Of a stretch of DNA of 7,472 nt, positions 1 to 6,133 are shown piece by piece; the stretch's first letter is position 1; every line of letters begins with the position of its first letter. The translations under genes and the position numbers were made by a program. This DNA is from Dehalococcoidia bacterium (GTDB lineage Bacteria > Chloroflexota > Dehalococcoidia > SZUA-161): positions 1-7,472 of the forward strand of contig JAUXAX010000079.1 in assembly GCA_030619685.1 (NCBI GenBank), given 5' to 3'. Below the pieces are notes generated by a model, which was not told where the DNA came from, searched no databases, and saw nothing but the letters and a program-made list of their open reading frames with translations.

Positions 1-135
1 CTGCTTGGCACTGTTGCCAGGTATCAACAGGTGCTGATGACCACAACAAACCTCGATGACTTCGAGCCCGATTTCCTGGAACAGGCGGTATTATTCAGAG
101 TAGACCAGGGACGTATCGAGCCCCTCTCCAGTTAA
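1..135 (+). CDS. recF: RecF, DNA replication/repair protein, C-terminal end (5' truncated by window)
   Basis: Frame 1 is open from the window edge to a TAA at 133-135 and gives 44 residues, including Q-V-L-M-T-T-T-N-L-D-D-F and L-F-R-V-D-Q-G-R-I. This matches the end of RecF, where the last strand of the ABC-type ATPase head ('Q-x-x-x-T-T-T-x-L-D') is followed by a short 'F-x-V-x-x-G-x-I' tail. RecF is an SMC-like ATPase that binds gapped DNA and loads RecA with RecO and RecR. The Walker A, signature and Walker B motifs lie upstream, outside the window. It converges with the activase gene on the other strand. The usual neighbour gyrB does not follow it here. The call rests on a short segment but the motif pattern is distinctive. 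Confidence 0.82.
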   Translation: MLGTVARYQQVLMTTTNLDDFEPDFLEQAVLFRVDQGRIEPLSS

Positions 136-141
136 GCTTAA

Positions 142-179
142 CCCCCCCTCCCCCCTTTTTTTAAAGGGGGGAAGGGGGG
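142..179. repeat. GC-rich hairpin repeat in the recF/activase convergent gap
   Basis: A run of seven C, a T and six C (142-155) is followed by T7A3 and then two G6 blocks split by AA (166-179). Pairs are 156-158 with 163-165, 150-155 with 166-171, T149 with A172, and 143-148 with 174-179, with A173 bulged and a TTTT loop. That is a stem of about 16 bp. A further GGGG at 185-188 resembles another block of the same unit. It begins 6 bp after the recF stop. It could stop transcription from either side, but no T-run follows the stem on either strand, so it is not a textbook intrinsic terminator. C-rich/G-rich hairpins of this look are common as dispersed repeats in environmental bacterial genomes. 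Only one copy is visible here, so membership in a family is inferred. Confidence 0.7.
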
Positions 180-241
180 ATTTAGGGGATTATATTTGTG
201 GGTAACGATGAGCTTCAAGGGAGAGGGATTTTAACGGAAGA

Positions 242-3200
242 CTATGATGTTATTGCCTGAGGCCTCTCTCTACTGCTGTATCTAATGACCTCGGCGAAAT
301 TGCCGATCCTCACCTGATTGTTGGTCTCCATGATGCCGTCATAAGTGAGGCTAATCCAGGGCTTCCCATACTTCTCGCTGAACTTCTCCGACATGGCAGC
401 TACAGTTCCTCCAGGCATACAGCCGTGCGGCATCACCGAAATCACGCCGGCAAACCTCGGATCCTCCAGCCACTCGACCCCTGCACCTATGCTAAGAATC
501 GCTTCGCCCCCACATTTCGGGGAGAGATATCTCCCCGCTAACTTCAGCAACTCCTTTGTTGTTGGGTCCTTGCCTTCAACCAAGTCTCCAAAATTGGCTG
601 CTACTGAGCGTTCGTCCCGACTTAGCAGGAGCTTTCTTATATTGCCTTTAATAATCCGCTTCAAGTCCCTGTCCCTGATACCATCCTCGATATTCCTATG
701 TGTTATGTACTTGAACCACTCTGCGATAGGTGAGACGATGACCTCCAATCCCACCTTCTCGCATTCCTTGACCAGATCGCTATTGCTGAATTTGTTGGAG
801 CGTAGAAAGATCTCGCCGTTAATCCCCACAAGCGGTCTTCTTGGCTCACTGGGATCGATCAACGACCTGAATCCAGGAGCGGCTTCCCTTATGATATCGT
901 CAAGGGGTTCCTTTCTACGCATGAGGTCGGCGACCCTCAGCAAGTACTCGTTGAACAACGCTTCTGCCGCCCCCTCCGACTTCTCATAGGGACGGGTCCG
1001 CCACAGCAGCCGCTCCAGATAGTCAACTGCCACAATGCCCCTCCAGGCTAGGCGTTCGAAGCCCGCACCGAGGTTCGAATCGTGGTAGCCGTGATTGGAC
1101 ACCGTGGTTCGTATCGGGAAATCGAAGCCCAACTCACGAAGTATCCTGATTTGCTCCACGGCATATTTACCGAAACGGCATGGCCCGAATGCACCAGCCA
1201 TAAACCCCTCGACATCCTTCAGGTCAACCCCTCCATTATCATCCCCATATAACAACCTCATGAAGCCGCCCAGAGTTACCCTATACGGCAGGCACTCCTT
1301 GCCCGACGTTACTTTGTTGCTGTAGAGTATATTCCTTTCGTCCGGCTCGGGAAGCACCACTGCTTCAACCCCGAACGCCTGCATCGCCGCCCCCAATGCA
1401 TCGGCATGCTCGCACATCCTCGGTAAGAGGACAACCTTGCTTTCGCTAAACCTCGTATATGCTACGCGTCGGATATCTCTCTCTTGGTCAACAGATTCAC
1501 CCGCCCTGCTGGAGTTGGCAAAGCCATTAATGGTATCCACGAAGGCCTCAAGGCGGGTAACAATCCCTGCCTCGGCAGCATGTTCATCAATTTCCAACTG
1601 TCCCATGGGTTTGCCACCCATTATATCTTCAACAAGATTGAGCATGAATGAGTTTGGCCCGCAGCCAAAGTTTGTTAGCACCAGCCCAAATAGCTGGGGG
1701 TCTGCTGCCGTTAAGGCAGCGCCAGCTATGTGCTTGCTTTCGTTGAACCAATATGGACGGTCTGAGTATTCCCTGACGTTTACCGAGGCAAGCGGCAGAA
1801 AGTCAAGCGGTATCGGCACTACGCCGAGCTGGGCAAGCTTTTCTGCTATTCCCAGGTTTGCCCCGGAATCCTGCGACATGTACGACCTAGAGAAAATCAC
1901 GACCCCCAATTGGCCGTTTTGGTGAAGCTGCTCCATTAGCTTCTTCCCAAGTTCAACCTGCGCTGCCTCGAATTCGCGCTGTTCTGCAATACTGGAAAGC
2001 GCGGCCTTTTTCCCCTGCTCCCTGCTAAAGCCCATCCTCACTGCGACATCTGTAAGGTTCTTTATCACATCGGAATCGCCCCTGCTGAAGTCAATTATCG
2101 GTATCAACAAGCGCTTGCCCATGCCCAGGGCCTCACGTATGATAAACGGGGATGCCTGCACCAAGGGGCAAGCATACTTCTGATTCTCATCCCCCTCCTT
2201 AACACCCATTCTTATGACACAGGGGCAAAGAATGTAGTCAACGCTATTGAGGCTTGCCGCATGACCGTGAAGGAGCTTGATTGGGAAACAACTGTCGGTG
2301 TAGCTCAACTCGACAGCCTGCCCTATGATCTGATTGTTAGTTTTGCTGGAAAACACAACCTTTGCACCAAGCGCATTCAGGAAACCAATAAGTAGCGGGG
2401 CATAATCGTATACCATAAGAGCCCTGGGGATCCCCACCACAGGCCCAGTGCCCTCATCCTCCCTGTAATCCTTAAGTAGCATCCTCTCGCGTTCATCGAA
2501 AGCGGTCTCCATCCTCTCCCGGCTGATGGTGCCGTCAAAGAGATCACACCTGCTGCCGTAGAATGTAGGTTTCTCGCCAGATACCTCCATCCGGCTTATA
2601 GCGCAGTTATTGTCGCACCTCTTGCAAGTAAAGGTGGATAGCTTGTAATCGCTCTCGACAAGCCTTTCAAACCCCTTGAAATTTGAGGCCTTGCCGTCCA
2701 TCTCCTCCTTGGCCAGAAGAGCTGCTCCTATCGCCCCGCTGACCTCCTTATGCTCAGGCACAAGTATGGTCTTGCCCTCGAGTGCCCTTCTAAACGCAGA
2801 GACAACGGCATCGTTGTAGAATACCGCTCCAGTCAACATCACCCTGTCGCCCAGTTTCCTCGTGCCCAACACCTTGGACAGATAGTTCCCCGCAATCGAG
2901 TTAGCAAGGCTTGCTGTTATCATCTCCAGGGGCATACCTTCCTGCTGAGCTAAGGCAACCGACTGCCCCATAAAGGCAGCGCATCTCGACCCCAGGTCGA
3001 TAGTATAGGGCGCCTCAAATGCCAAAGCGGCAAAATCACCATTCTGAACACGAACGCCAAGCTGCTCAGCCAGCTCATCGATGAAGCTCCCTGTTCCCGC
3101 AGCGCACGCCTTGTTCATCTGATAATCAACGACAACGCCGTTTCGCTTGATGACAAGCTTCGAGTCCTGGCCCCCAACCTCAATAATATCTGCTTCAGGA

Positions 3201-4402
3201 TCTATCTCCGCCGCAGCCCTTGTCTGAGCGGTGATCTCATTCCTTATCATATCCGCTCCGATAAAGCTGCCAACCAGATATCTACCGGAACCGGTAATGC
3301 CCACTCCCGCTATTCTGGCATTATCACCGATGTCTCTAAGCAGGTTCCGAAAAACATCTTTGATAGCCTCAACAGGCCTTCCTGCTGTCATCAGATAATT
3401 CTTCGCCAGCACTTCGGTGCCAGACTCGTCAACTATGACCGCCTTAGTGCTGGTAGAGCCTATATCCACACCCAGGTATCCTGTAAACGGCTTCTCTATC
3501 TTGGGGGCTGCCCAGCTGTCCTGCTGGGTAACCTTTTCCAGCCCCGGCATCTCATAGTAGCGTTGCTTGCTATCCTCTTCCGCCGGAATAATAACCTTTG
3601 AACTCTTCCCAGATTCCTTGGAGAGTAAAGCTGAACCTAAAGCCCCTATATAGAGGTAGTTCTCAGGGACTATGATATCTACCGGGTAGCCATTTCTCGC
3701 CGAGACTGTCTCATTGAGGGTCTTTAACATCGCACTGTTAGCAGCAACGCCGCCAACAAAATAGATTGGCTCCTCAAAAATTCCCTTCTTCAGCGAGGCG
3801 ACCATTCGAGCTATGCTCTCACACAGAGCGTAAAGCATAGCCGCCATTGGAACACCCTTCTGCTGCAGATGAATAAGGTCCGTCTTGGCAAAAACACTGC
3901 ATCTAGCGGCTATCCGTGGCGGGCTTCCTTCGCATTCCAGTGCAATGCGAGCGAAATCTTCCAGAGTGACTCCAATGCGATATGCCTGCTGCTCGAGGAA
4001 TCTTCCGGTCCCTGCCGCACAAAGAGGATTTGATACCACCTGCCACGGCTTCCTCAGCCCATCCACAAGCGCTATCACGAAAGAACTCTGTCCGCCGATT
4101 TGTATAATGGTTTTCGCATCAAGGTGGGAATACAGGAGTCCGGAAGCAATTGCCAGTGAGCTGCTGTATTCGGACCAGTCCAGCTCCTTGGGTATCGCAA
4201 TGCTACCGGAGCCAGATACACCAGCAGTGGTGATTTCCTGAAGGTCGAACCTCTCCGAGAGCCTGGAGATGAGTGAGGCGACAGCTGACTTGGGGCTAGC
4301 GGTTATCTTCTCAGTATCAAAATAGACCGCGCTGCCGTCTTCCGCTACAAGAGCCACCTTGGCAGTGACAGAGCCAATATCCAGACCTAAGGAGTAGCTC
4401 AT
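242..4402 (-). CDS. Fused acyl-CoA dehydratase activase (BadF/HgdC-type x2, DUF2229, HgdB-like domain)
   Basis: A 1386-residue protein of the family that uses ATP to push electrons to very low potential for 2-hydroxyacyl-CoA dehydratases and benzoyl-CoA reductases. Domain 1 (about 1-265) has DIGSVTAK at 8-15, CAAGTGRF at 128 and ARCSVFAKTD around C168. Domain 2 (about 307-566) has DIGSTSTK at 313-320, GGQDSK at 410-415, CAAGTGSF at 433 and SRCAAF around C474. In HgdC dimers the two equivalent cysteines of each subunit hold one bridging [4Fe-4S] cluster, so this chain carries all four. Residues 593-619 hold a C-x2-C-x3-C-x18-C cluster. A DUF2229-type domain follows (about 655-905; C705, C726, C728, C745), then an EIDEH...TRLEAF segment (937-953) and an HgdB-like domain (about 985-1375; C1037, C1075, C1328). 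About 1400 residues is a normal length for this fusion type. No signal peptide or membrane segment is visible, so it is cytoplasmic. The start is ATG with AGG 6 nt upstream. The substrate is unknown and no separate dehydratase subunits lie nearby. Confidence 0.9.
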   Translation of the reverse strand: MSYSLGLDIGSVTAKVALVAEDGSAVYFDTEKITASPKSAVASLISRLSERFDLQEITTAGVSGSGSIAIPKELDWSEYSSSLAIASGLLYSHLDAKTIIQIGGQSSFVIALVDGLRKPWQVVSNPLCAAGTGRFLEQQAYRIGVTLEDFARIALECEGSPPRIAARCSVFAKTDLIHLQQKGVPMAAMLYALCESIARMVASLKKGIFEEPIYFVGGVAANSAMLKTLNETVSARNGYPVDIIVPENYLYIGALGSALLSKESGKSSKVIIPAEEDSKQRYYEMPGLEKVTQQDSWAAPKIEKPFTGYLGVDIGSTSTKAVIVDESGTEVLAKNYLMTAGRPVEAIKDVFRNLLRDIGDNARIAGVGITGSGRYLVGSFIGADMIRNEITAQTRAAAEIDPEADIIEVGGQDSKLVIKRNGVVVDYQMNKACAAGTGSFIDELAEQLGVRVQNGDFAALAFEAPYTIDLGSRCAAFMGQSVALAQQEGMPLEMITASLANSIAGNYLSKVLGTRKLGDRVMLTGAVFYNDAVVSAFRRALEGKTILVPEHKEVSGAIGAALLAKEEMDGKASNFKGFERLVESDYKLSTFTCKRCDNNCAISRMEVSGEKPTFYGSRCDLFDGTISRERMETAFDERERMLLKDYREDEGTGPVVGIPRALMVYDYAPLLIGFLNALGAKVVFSSKTNNQIIGQAVELSYTDSCFPIKLLHGHAASLNSVDYILCPCVIRMGVKEGDENQKYACPLVQASPFIIREALGMGKRLLIPIIDFSRGDSDVIKNLTDVAVRMGFSREQGKKAALSSIAEQREFEAAQVELGKKLMEQLHQNGQLGVVIFSRSYMSQDSGANLGIAEKLAQLGVVPIPLDFLPLASVNVREYSDRPYWFNESKHIAGAALTAADPQLFGLVLTNFGCGPNSFMLNLVEDIMGGKPMGQLEIDEHAAEAGIVTRLEAFVDTINGFANSSRAGESVDQERDIRRVAYTRFSESKVVLLPRMCEHADALGAAMQAFGVEAVVLPEPDERNILYSNKVTSGKECLPYRVTLGGFMRLLYGDDNGGVDLKDVEGFMAGAFGPCRFGKYAVEQIRILRELGFDFPIRTTVSNHGYHDSNLGAGFERLAWRGIVAVDYLERLLWRTRPYEKSEGAAEALFNEYLLRVADLMRRKEPLDDIIREAAPGFRSLIDPSEPRRPLVGINGEIFLRSNKFSNSDLVKECEKVGLEVIVSPIAEWFKYITHRNIEDGIRDRDLKRIIKGNIRKLLLSRDERSVAANFGDLVEGKDPTTKELLKLAGRYLSPKCGGEAILSIGAGVEWLEDPRFAGVISVMPHGCMPGGTVAAMSEKFSEKYGKPWISLTYDGIMETNNQVRIGNFAEVIRYSSRERPQAITS

Positions 4403-4410
4403 TATTTACC

Positions 4411-4430
4411 TATCTTATCATATCTTATCA
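4411..4430 (-). repeat. 10-bp tandem repeat in the activase leader
   Basis: TATCTTATCA occurs twice head to tail (TGATAAGATA on the coding strand). The copies lie between the predicted transcription start (about 4427) and the weak ribosome binding site AGG at 4409-4411, so they make up most of the short untranslated leader. The last copy runs into the AGG. They might be an operator or an AT-rich unstructured leader that helps translation. Neither can be decided from one locus. Confidence 0.75.
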
Positions 4431-4433
4431 AGG

Positions 4434-4461
4434 ATTGTAGCACATGACGAGGTTCTGTTAA
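4434..4461 (-). promoter_or_regulatory. Sigma-70-type promoter of the activase gene
   Basis: On the minus strand TTAACA (4456-4461, 5 of 6 matches to the -35 consensus) is followed after 16 bp by TACAAT (4434-4439, 5 of 6), which is preceded by TGC as an extended -10. Transcription would begin near 4427, about 25 nt before the ATG at 4402. This makes the activase an independent unit from the tRNA and coaX-coaBC upstream. The boxes were found by eye. Confidence 0.6.
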
Positions 4462-4806
4462 AGAGGCAAGCTTCTTTTCTCTTGCAATGCTCATAGATGG
4501 TTTCGCGTAGAAGCCAACTCCTTGGGAAGATGAGGTTGTGTAAGAGTGAAATCTTATTCCAGTCCCTCTGGCCGCCTGATTCTCGGGGAAGGAGATTAAG
4601 TTGTCACTCTGAGCCGCTCGCTGACTGTCATTCTGAGGGAGTGAAGCGACCGAAGAATCCGCTCGGGGGAGACTCCGCGAAGAGTCCCTGAAGAGGTTCT
4701 TCGCCCGCAGGGCTCAGAAGGAAAGGAATCCGAAAGAAAAAGAAGGGAGGAAGCTGATCAAAGATAGAGGTGCTAAGCAAGAAGTTAAGCAAACAAGAAA
4801 GTCGAC
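4462..4806. other. Gene-free stretch between activase promoter and tRNA-Met
   Basis: About 345 bp without a credible protein gene. Open frames here either translate a dispersed repeat on the plus strand ('CHSE...KRPKNPL'-type peptide) or read through the tRNA on the minus strand ('VAQRLEQGTHKP'-type peptide), both well-known false calls. The middle holds the hairpin repeat at 4602-4719. From about 4717 to 4800 the plus strand is strongly purine-rich, so the RNA downstream of the tRNA would be pyrimidine-rich. I see no hairpin followed by a T-run that would clearly end the tRNA transcript. Nothing is recognised in 4462-4600. Confidence 0.7.
4602..4719. repeat. Dispersed 'GTCATTCTGAG...GAAGAATC' repeat forming a large imperfect hairpin
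   Basis: TGTCACTCTGAG (4602-4613) is repeated 24 bp later as TGTCATTCTGAG (4626-4637, 11 of 12). From 4631 to 4719 the sequence folds on itself: TTCTGAG (4631-4637) with CTCAGAA (4713-4719), CGAAGAATC (4651-4659) with GGTTCTTCG (4695-4703, one G-T type mismatch), and GACTC (4671-4675) with GAGTC (4682-4686) around a CGCGAA loop, extended by GG/CC. The outer arms are therefore two inverted copies of the same unit. The 'TCATTCTGAGxG..GAAGCGA..GAAGAATC' unit is a familiar dispersed repeat in several bacterial phyla. Its presence elsewhere in this genome is inferred. Confidence 0.7.
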
Positions 4807-4882
4807 TGGTGGCAGCGGTCGGAGTCGAACCGACGACCTTGGGCTTATGAGTCCCCTGCTCTAACCTCTGAGCTACGCTGCC
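4807..4882 (-). tRNA. tRNA-Met (anticodon CAT), elongator type, CCA encoded
   Basis: The minus strand folds as a complete 76-nt cloverleaf. The acceptor is GGCAGCG/CGCTGCC, the D-arm GCTC/GAGC, the anticodon loop CTCATAA with CAT at 4847-4849, and the T-arm GTCGG-TTCGACT-CCGAC, with discriminator A and an encoded CCA at 4807-4809. The G1-C72 pair argues against initiator tRNA, which has an unpaired 1-72. CAT could also mark a lysidine-modified tRNA-Ile, but the body looks more like elongator Met. The anticodon stem has only three Watson-Crick pairs, with A31/G39 and G27/A43 opposed. It lies 34 nt after the coaBC stop codon on the same strand but has its own promoter. Confidence 0.95.
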
Positions 4883-4890
4883 ACGCAAGT

Positions 4891-4920
4891 ATCATAGCAC
4901 CCCGCCCAAGTTACCGTCAA
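4891..4920 (-). promoter_or_regulatory. Promoter of tRNA-Met, -35 overlapping the coaBC stop codon
   Basis: TTGACG (4915-4920, 5 of 6) and TATGAT (4891-4896, 5 of 6) are separated by 18 bp, with TGC directly before the -10 as an extended element. The TGA stop of coaBC (4917-4919) lies inside the -35 box. Initiation about 7 nt past the -10 would fall near 4884, only 2-3 nt before the mature 5' end of the tRNA. Confidence 0.65.
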
Positions 4921-6113
4921 TCAGGTGATGGGGAGAGCAGCGCCACTACTTTGTCCAGAATTTTGTGGGCAACCTCATACTTATCCATCAGCGGAAGTTG
5001 CTCAACCTTTCCCTCGCGGTCGATCAGAGTCACCCGGTTGGTATCTGTGCCAAAACCGCTATCCTCAGCAGTAATATCATTGACCGCAATAAGGTCAAGC
5101 TTCTTCTTTGTGAGCTTATCGGTTGCTCTATCCACCAAATCCTCGCTTTCAGCAGCAAAGCCAACCTTGATGATATCCCCGTGTACCTCGCTCAGAATAT
5201 CCGCCGTCTTCGCCAAATCGAGAGTTAGAGTTTCCGATTCCCTCTTTATCTTTTCTTGAACCACACGGGCTGGCCGATAATCGGCAACTGCCGCAGCCAT
5301 TATGAGGACGTCTGCTGCGGCTGAAGCCTTAAGCACGGCGTCCCGCATCTCGAGAGCAGTCTCTACCGGCATTAGCTCAACCCCTGCTGGCGAGGGAAGC
5401 TCAGTAACGCTGGTCACCAAAGTTACTATTGCGCCCCGGTCCCGGGCTGCCTCGGCTATCGCGTAGCCCATCTTACCCGAGGAGCGATTGCCTATGTAGC
5501 GCACCAGGTCTATGGGTTCTCGGGTGCCTCCGGCACTGACTACGATCTGCTTGTCGGCCAGCTCTCCCTTTCTACCCAGGACCTGGAAAATGGTGCCCAG
5601 TATTTCATCGGTCTCCGCCAGGCGTCCCATGCCAACCAGTCCCGAAGCCAGCCGGCCATAGCCCGGCCCCACAATAGTAAAGCCTCGTGACCGCAACTTG
5701 GCCAAATTCTCCTGTGTTACGGTGTTGCTATACATGCCAGCGTCCATGGCCGGGGCTAATACCACCGGCGCCCTAGTGGCAAGCACAGTGCAACTCAACA
5801 TGTCATCAGCGATGCCTGTCGCCAACTTGGCAATGGTATTAGCAGTGGCAGGAGCAATAACCACTGCATCCGCACGTTCCGCAAGAGCGACATGCTCCAG
5901 GCTAAACTCAGATGACAGCTCCCACATATCAGTTACAACAGGCCTATGGGTTATGCTGCAGAAGGATAACGCTGCCACGAACTTCATAGCCGCCTTGGTC
6001 ATCACTACATCAACAGCCAACCCCTTTTGTGTTAGCTTGCTGGCAATATCAACCGCCTTATAAGCAGAAATGCTGCCGGTCACTCCCAGAACTATGTTCT
6101 TTCCCTCAAACAC
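4917..6113 (-). CDS. coaBC: Bifunctional phosphopantothenoylcysteine decarboxylase / phosphopantothenate-cysteine ligase
   Basis: A 398-residue protein of normal length for CoaBC (Dfp), which makes 4'-phosphopantetheine from 4'-phosphopantothenate, cysteine and a nucleotide triphosphate. The N-terminal flavoprotein half (1-180, CoaC) shows GVTGSISAYK at 10-19, the catalytic His74 in LEHVAL, the PATANT motif at 88-93 and the substrate clamp PAMDAGMY at 121-128. The C-terminal half (about 186-392, CoaB) shows SAGGTREPID at 193-202, N209-R210-S-S-G-K, AAAVADYRPA at 273-282 and the EKIKR lysines at 287-291. Two CoaC positions depart from E. coli: Asp124 replaces Asn in the PxMN motif, and Ser157 (RLASGLVGMGR) occupies the place of catalytic Cys158. 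The start is GTG, chosen because it follows a strong AGGGG and lies just after coaX; the next residues FEGKNIVLGVTG are the expected N-terminus. Confidence 0.95.
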   Translation of the reverse strand: MFEGKNIVLGVTGSISAYKAVDIASKLTQKGLAVDVVMTKAAMKFVAALSFCSITHRPVVTDMWELSSEFSLEHVALAERADAVVIAPATANTIAKLATGIADDMLSCTVLATRAPVVLAPAMDAGMYSNTVTQENLAKLRSRGFTIVGPGYGRLASGLVGMGRLAETDEILGTIFQVLGRKGELADKQIVVSAGGTREPIDLVRYIGNRSSGKMGYAIAEAARDRGAIVTLVTSVTELPSPAGVELMPVETALEMRDAVLKASAAADVLIMAAAVADYRPARVVQEKIKRESETLTLDLAKTADILSEVHGDIIKVGFAAESEDLVDRATDKLTKKKLDLIAVNDITAEDSGFGTDTNRVTLIDREGKVEQLPLMDKYEVAHKILDKVVALLSPSPD

Positions 6114-6117
6114 GCTG

Positions 6118-6125
6118 CCCCCCCT
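6118..6125 (-). promoter_or_regulatory. Ribosome binding site of coaBC (supports the GTG start)
   Basis: AGGGGGGG on the minus strand ends 4 nt before the GTG at 6111-6113, placing AGGGG 7 nt from the start. It lies in the 20-bp gap after the coaX stop (6134-6136), so translation of coaBC can start independently on the shared mRNA. Confidence 0.6.
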
Positions 6126-6133
6126 ACAGTTAA

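Noticed and set aside
345..989. Plus-strand open frames inside the activase gene (also 1095-1325, 1437-1925, 2750-2953, 3885-4241)
   Set aside because: All lie opposite a coding frame with clear domain motifs; their serine- and proline-rich translations look like antisense shadows.
4671..4686. GACTC/GAGTC hairpin as an intrinsic terminator of tRNA-Met
   Set aside because: No T-run follows the stem on either strand, and it is better explained as the core of the dispersed repeat.
4497..4691. Plus-strand 64-residue open frame
   Set aside because: It ends by translating the dispersed repeat ('CHSE...KRPKNPL'), has no ribosome binding site, and resembles no protein.
4628..4888. Minus-strand 86-residue open frame
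   Set aside because: Its first 28 or so residues are a translation of the tRNA-Met and the rest covers the repeat and purine tract; the 'VAQRLEQGTHKP' peptide is a known false call.
4951..5259. Plus-strand open frames opposite coaBC and coaX (also 5698-6063, 6374-6655, 6720-6986)
   Set aside because: Antisense to genes with full motif sets; no start signals or recognisable domains.
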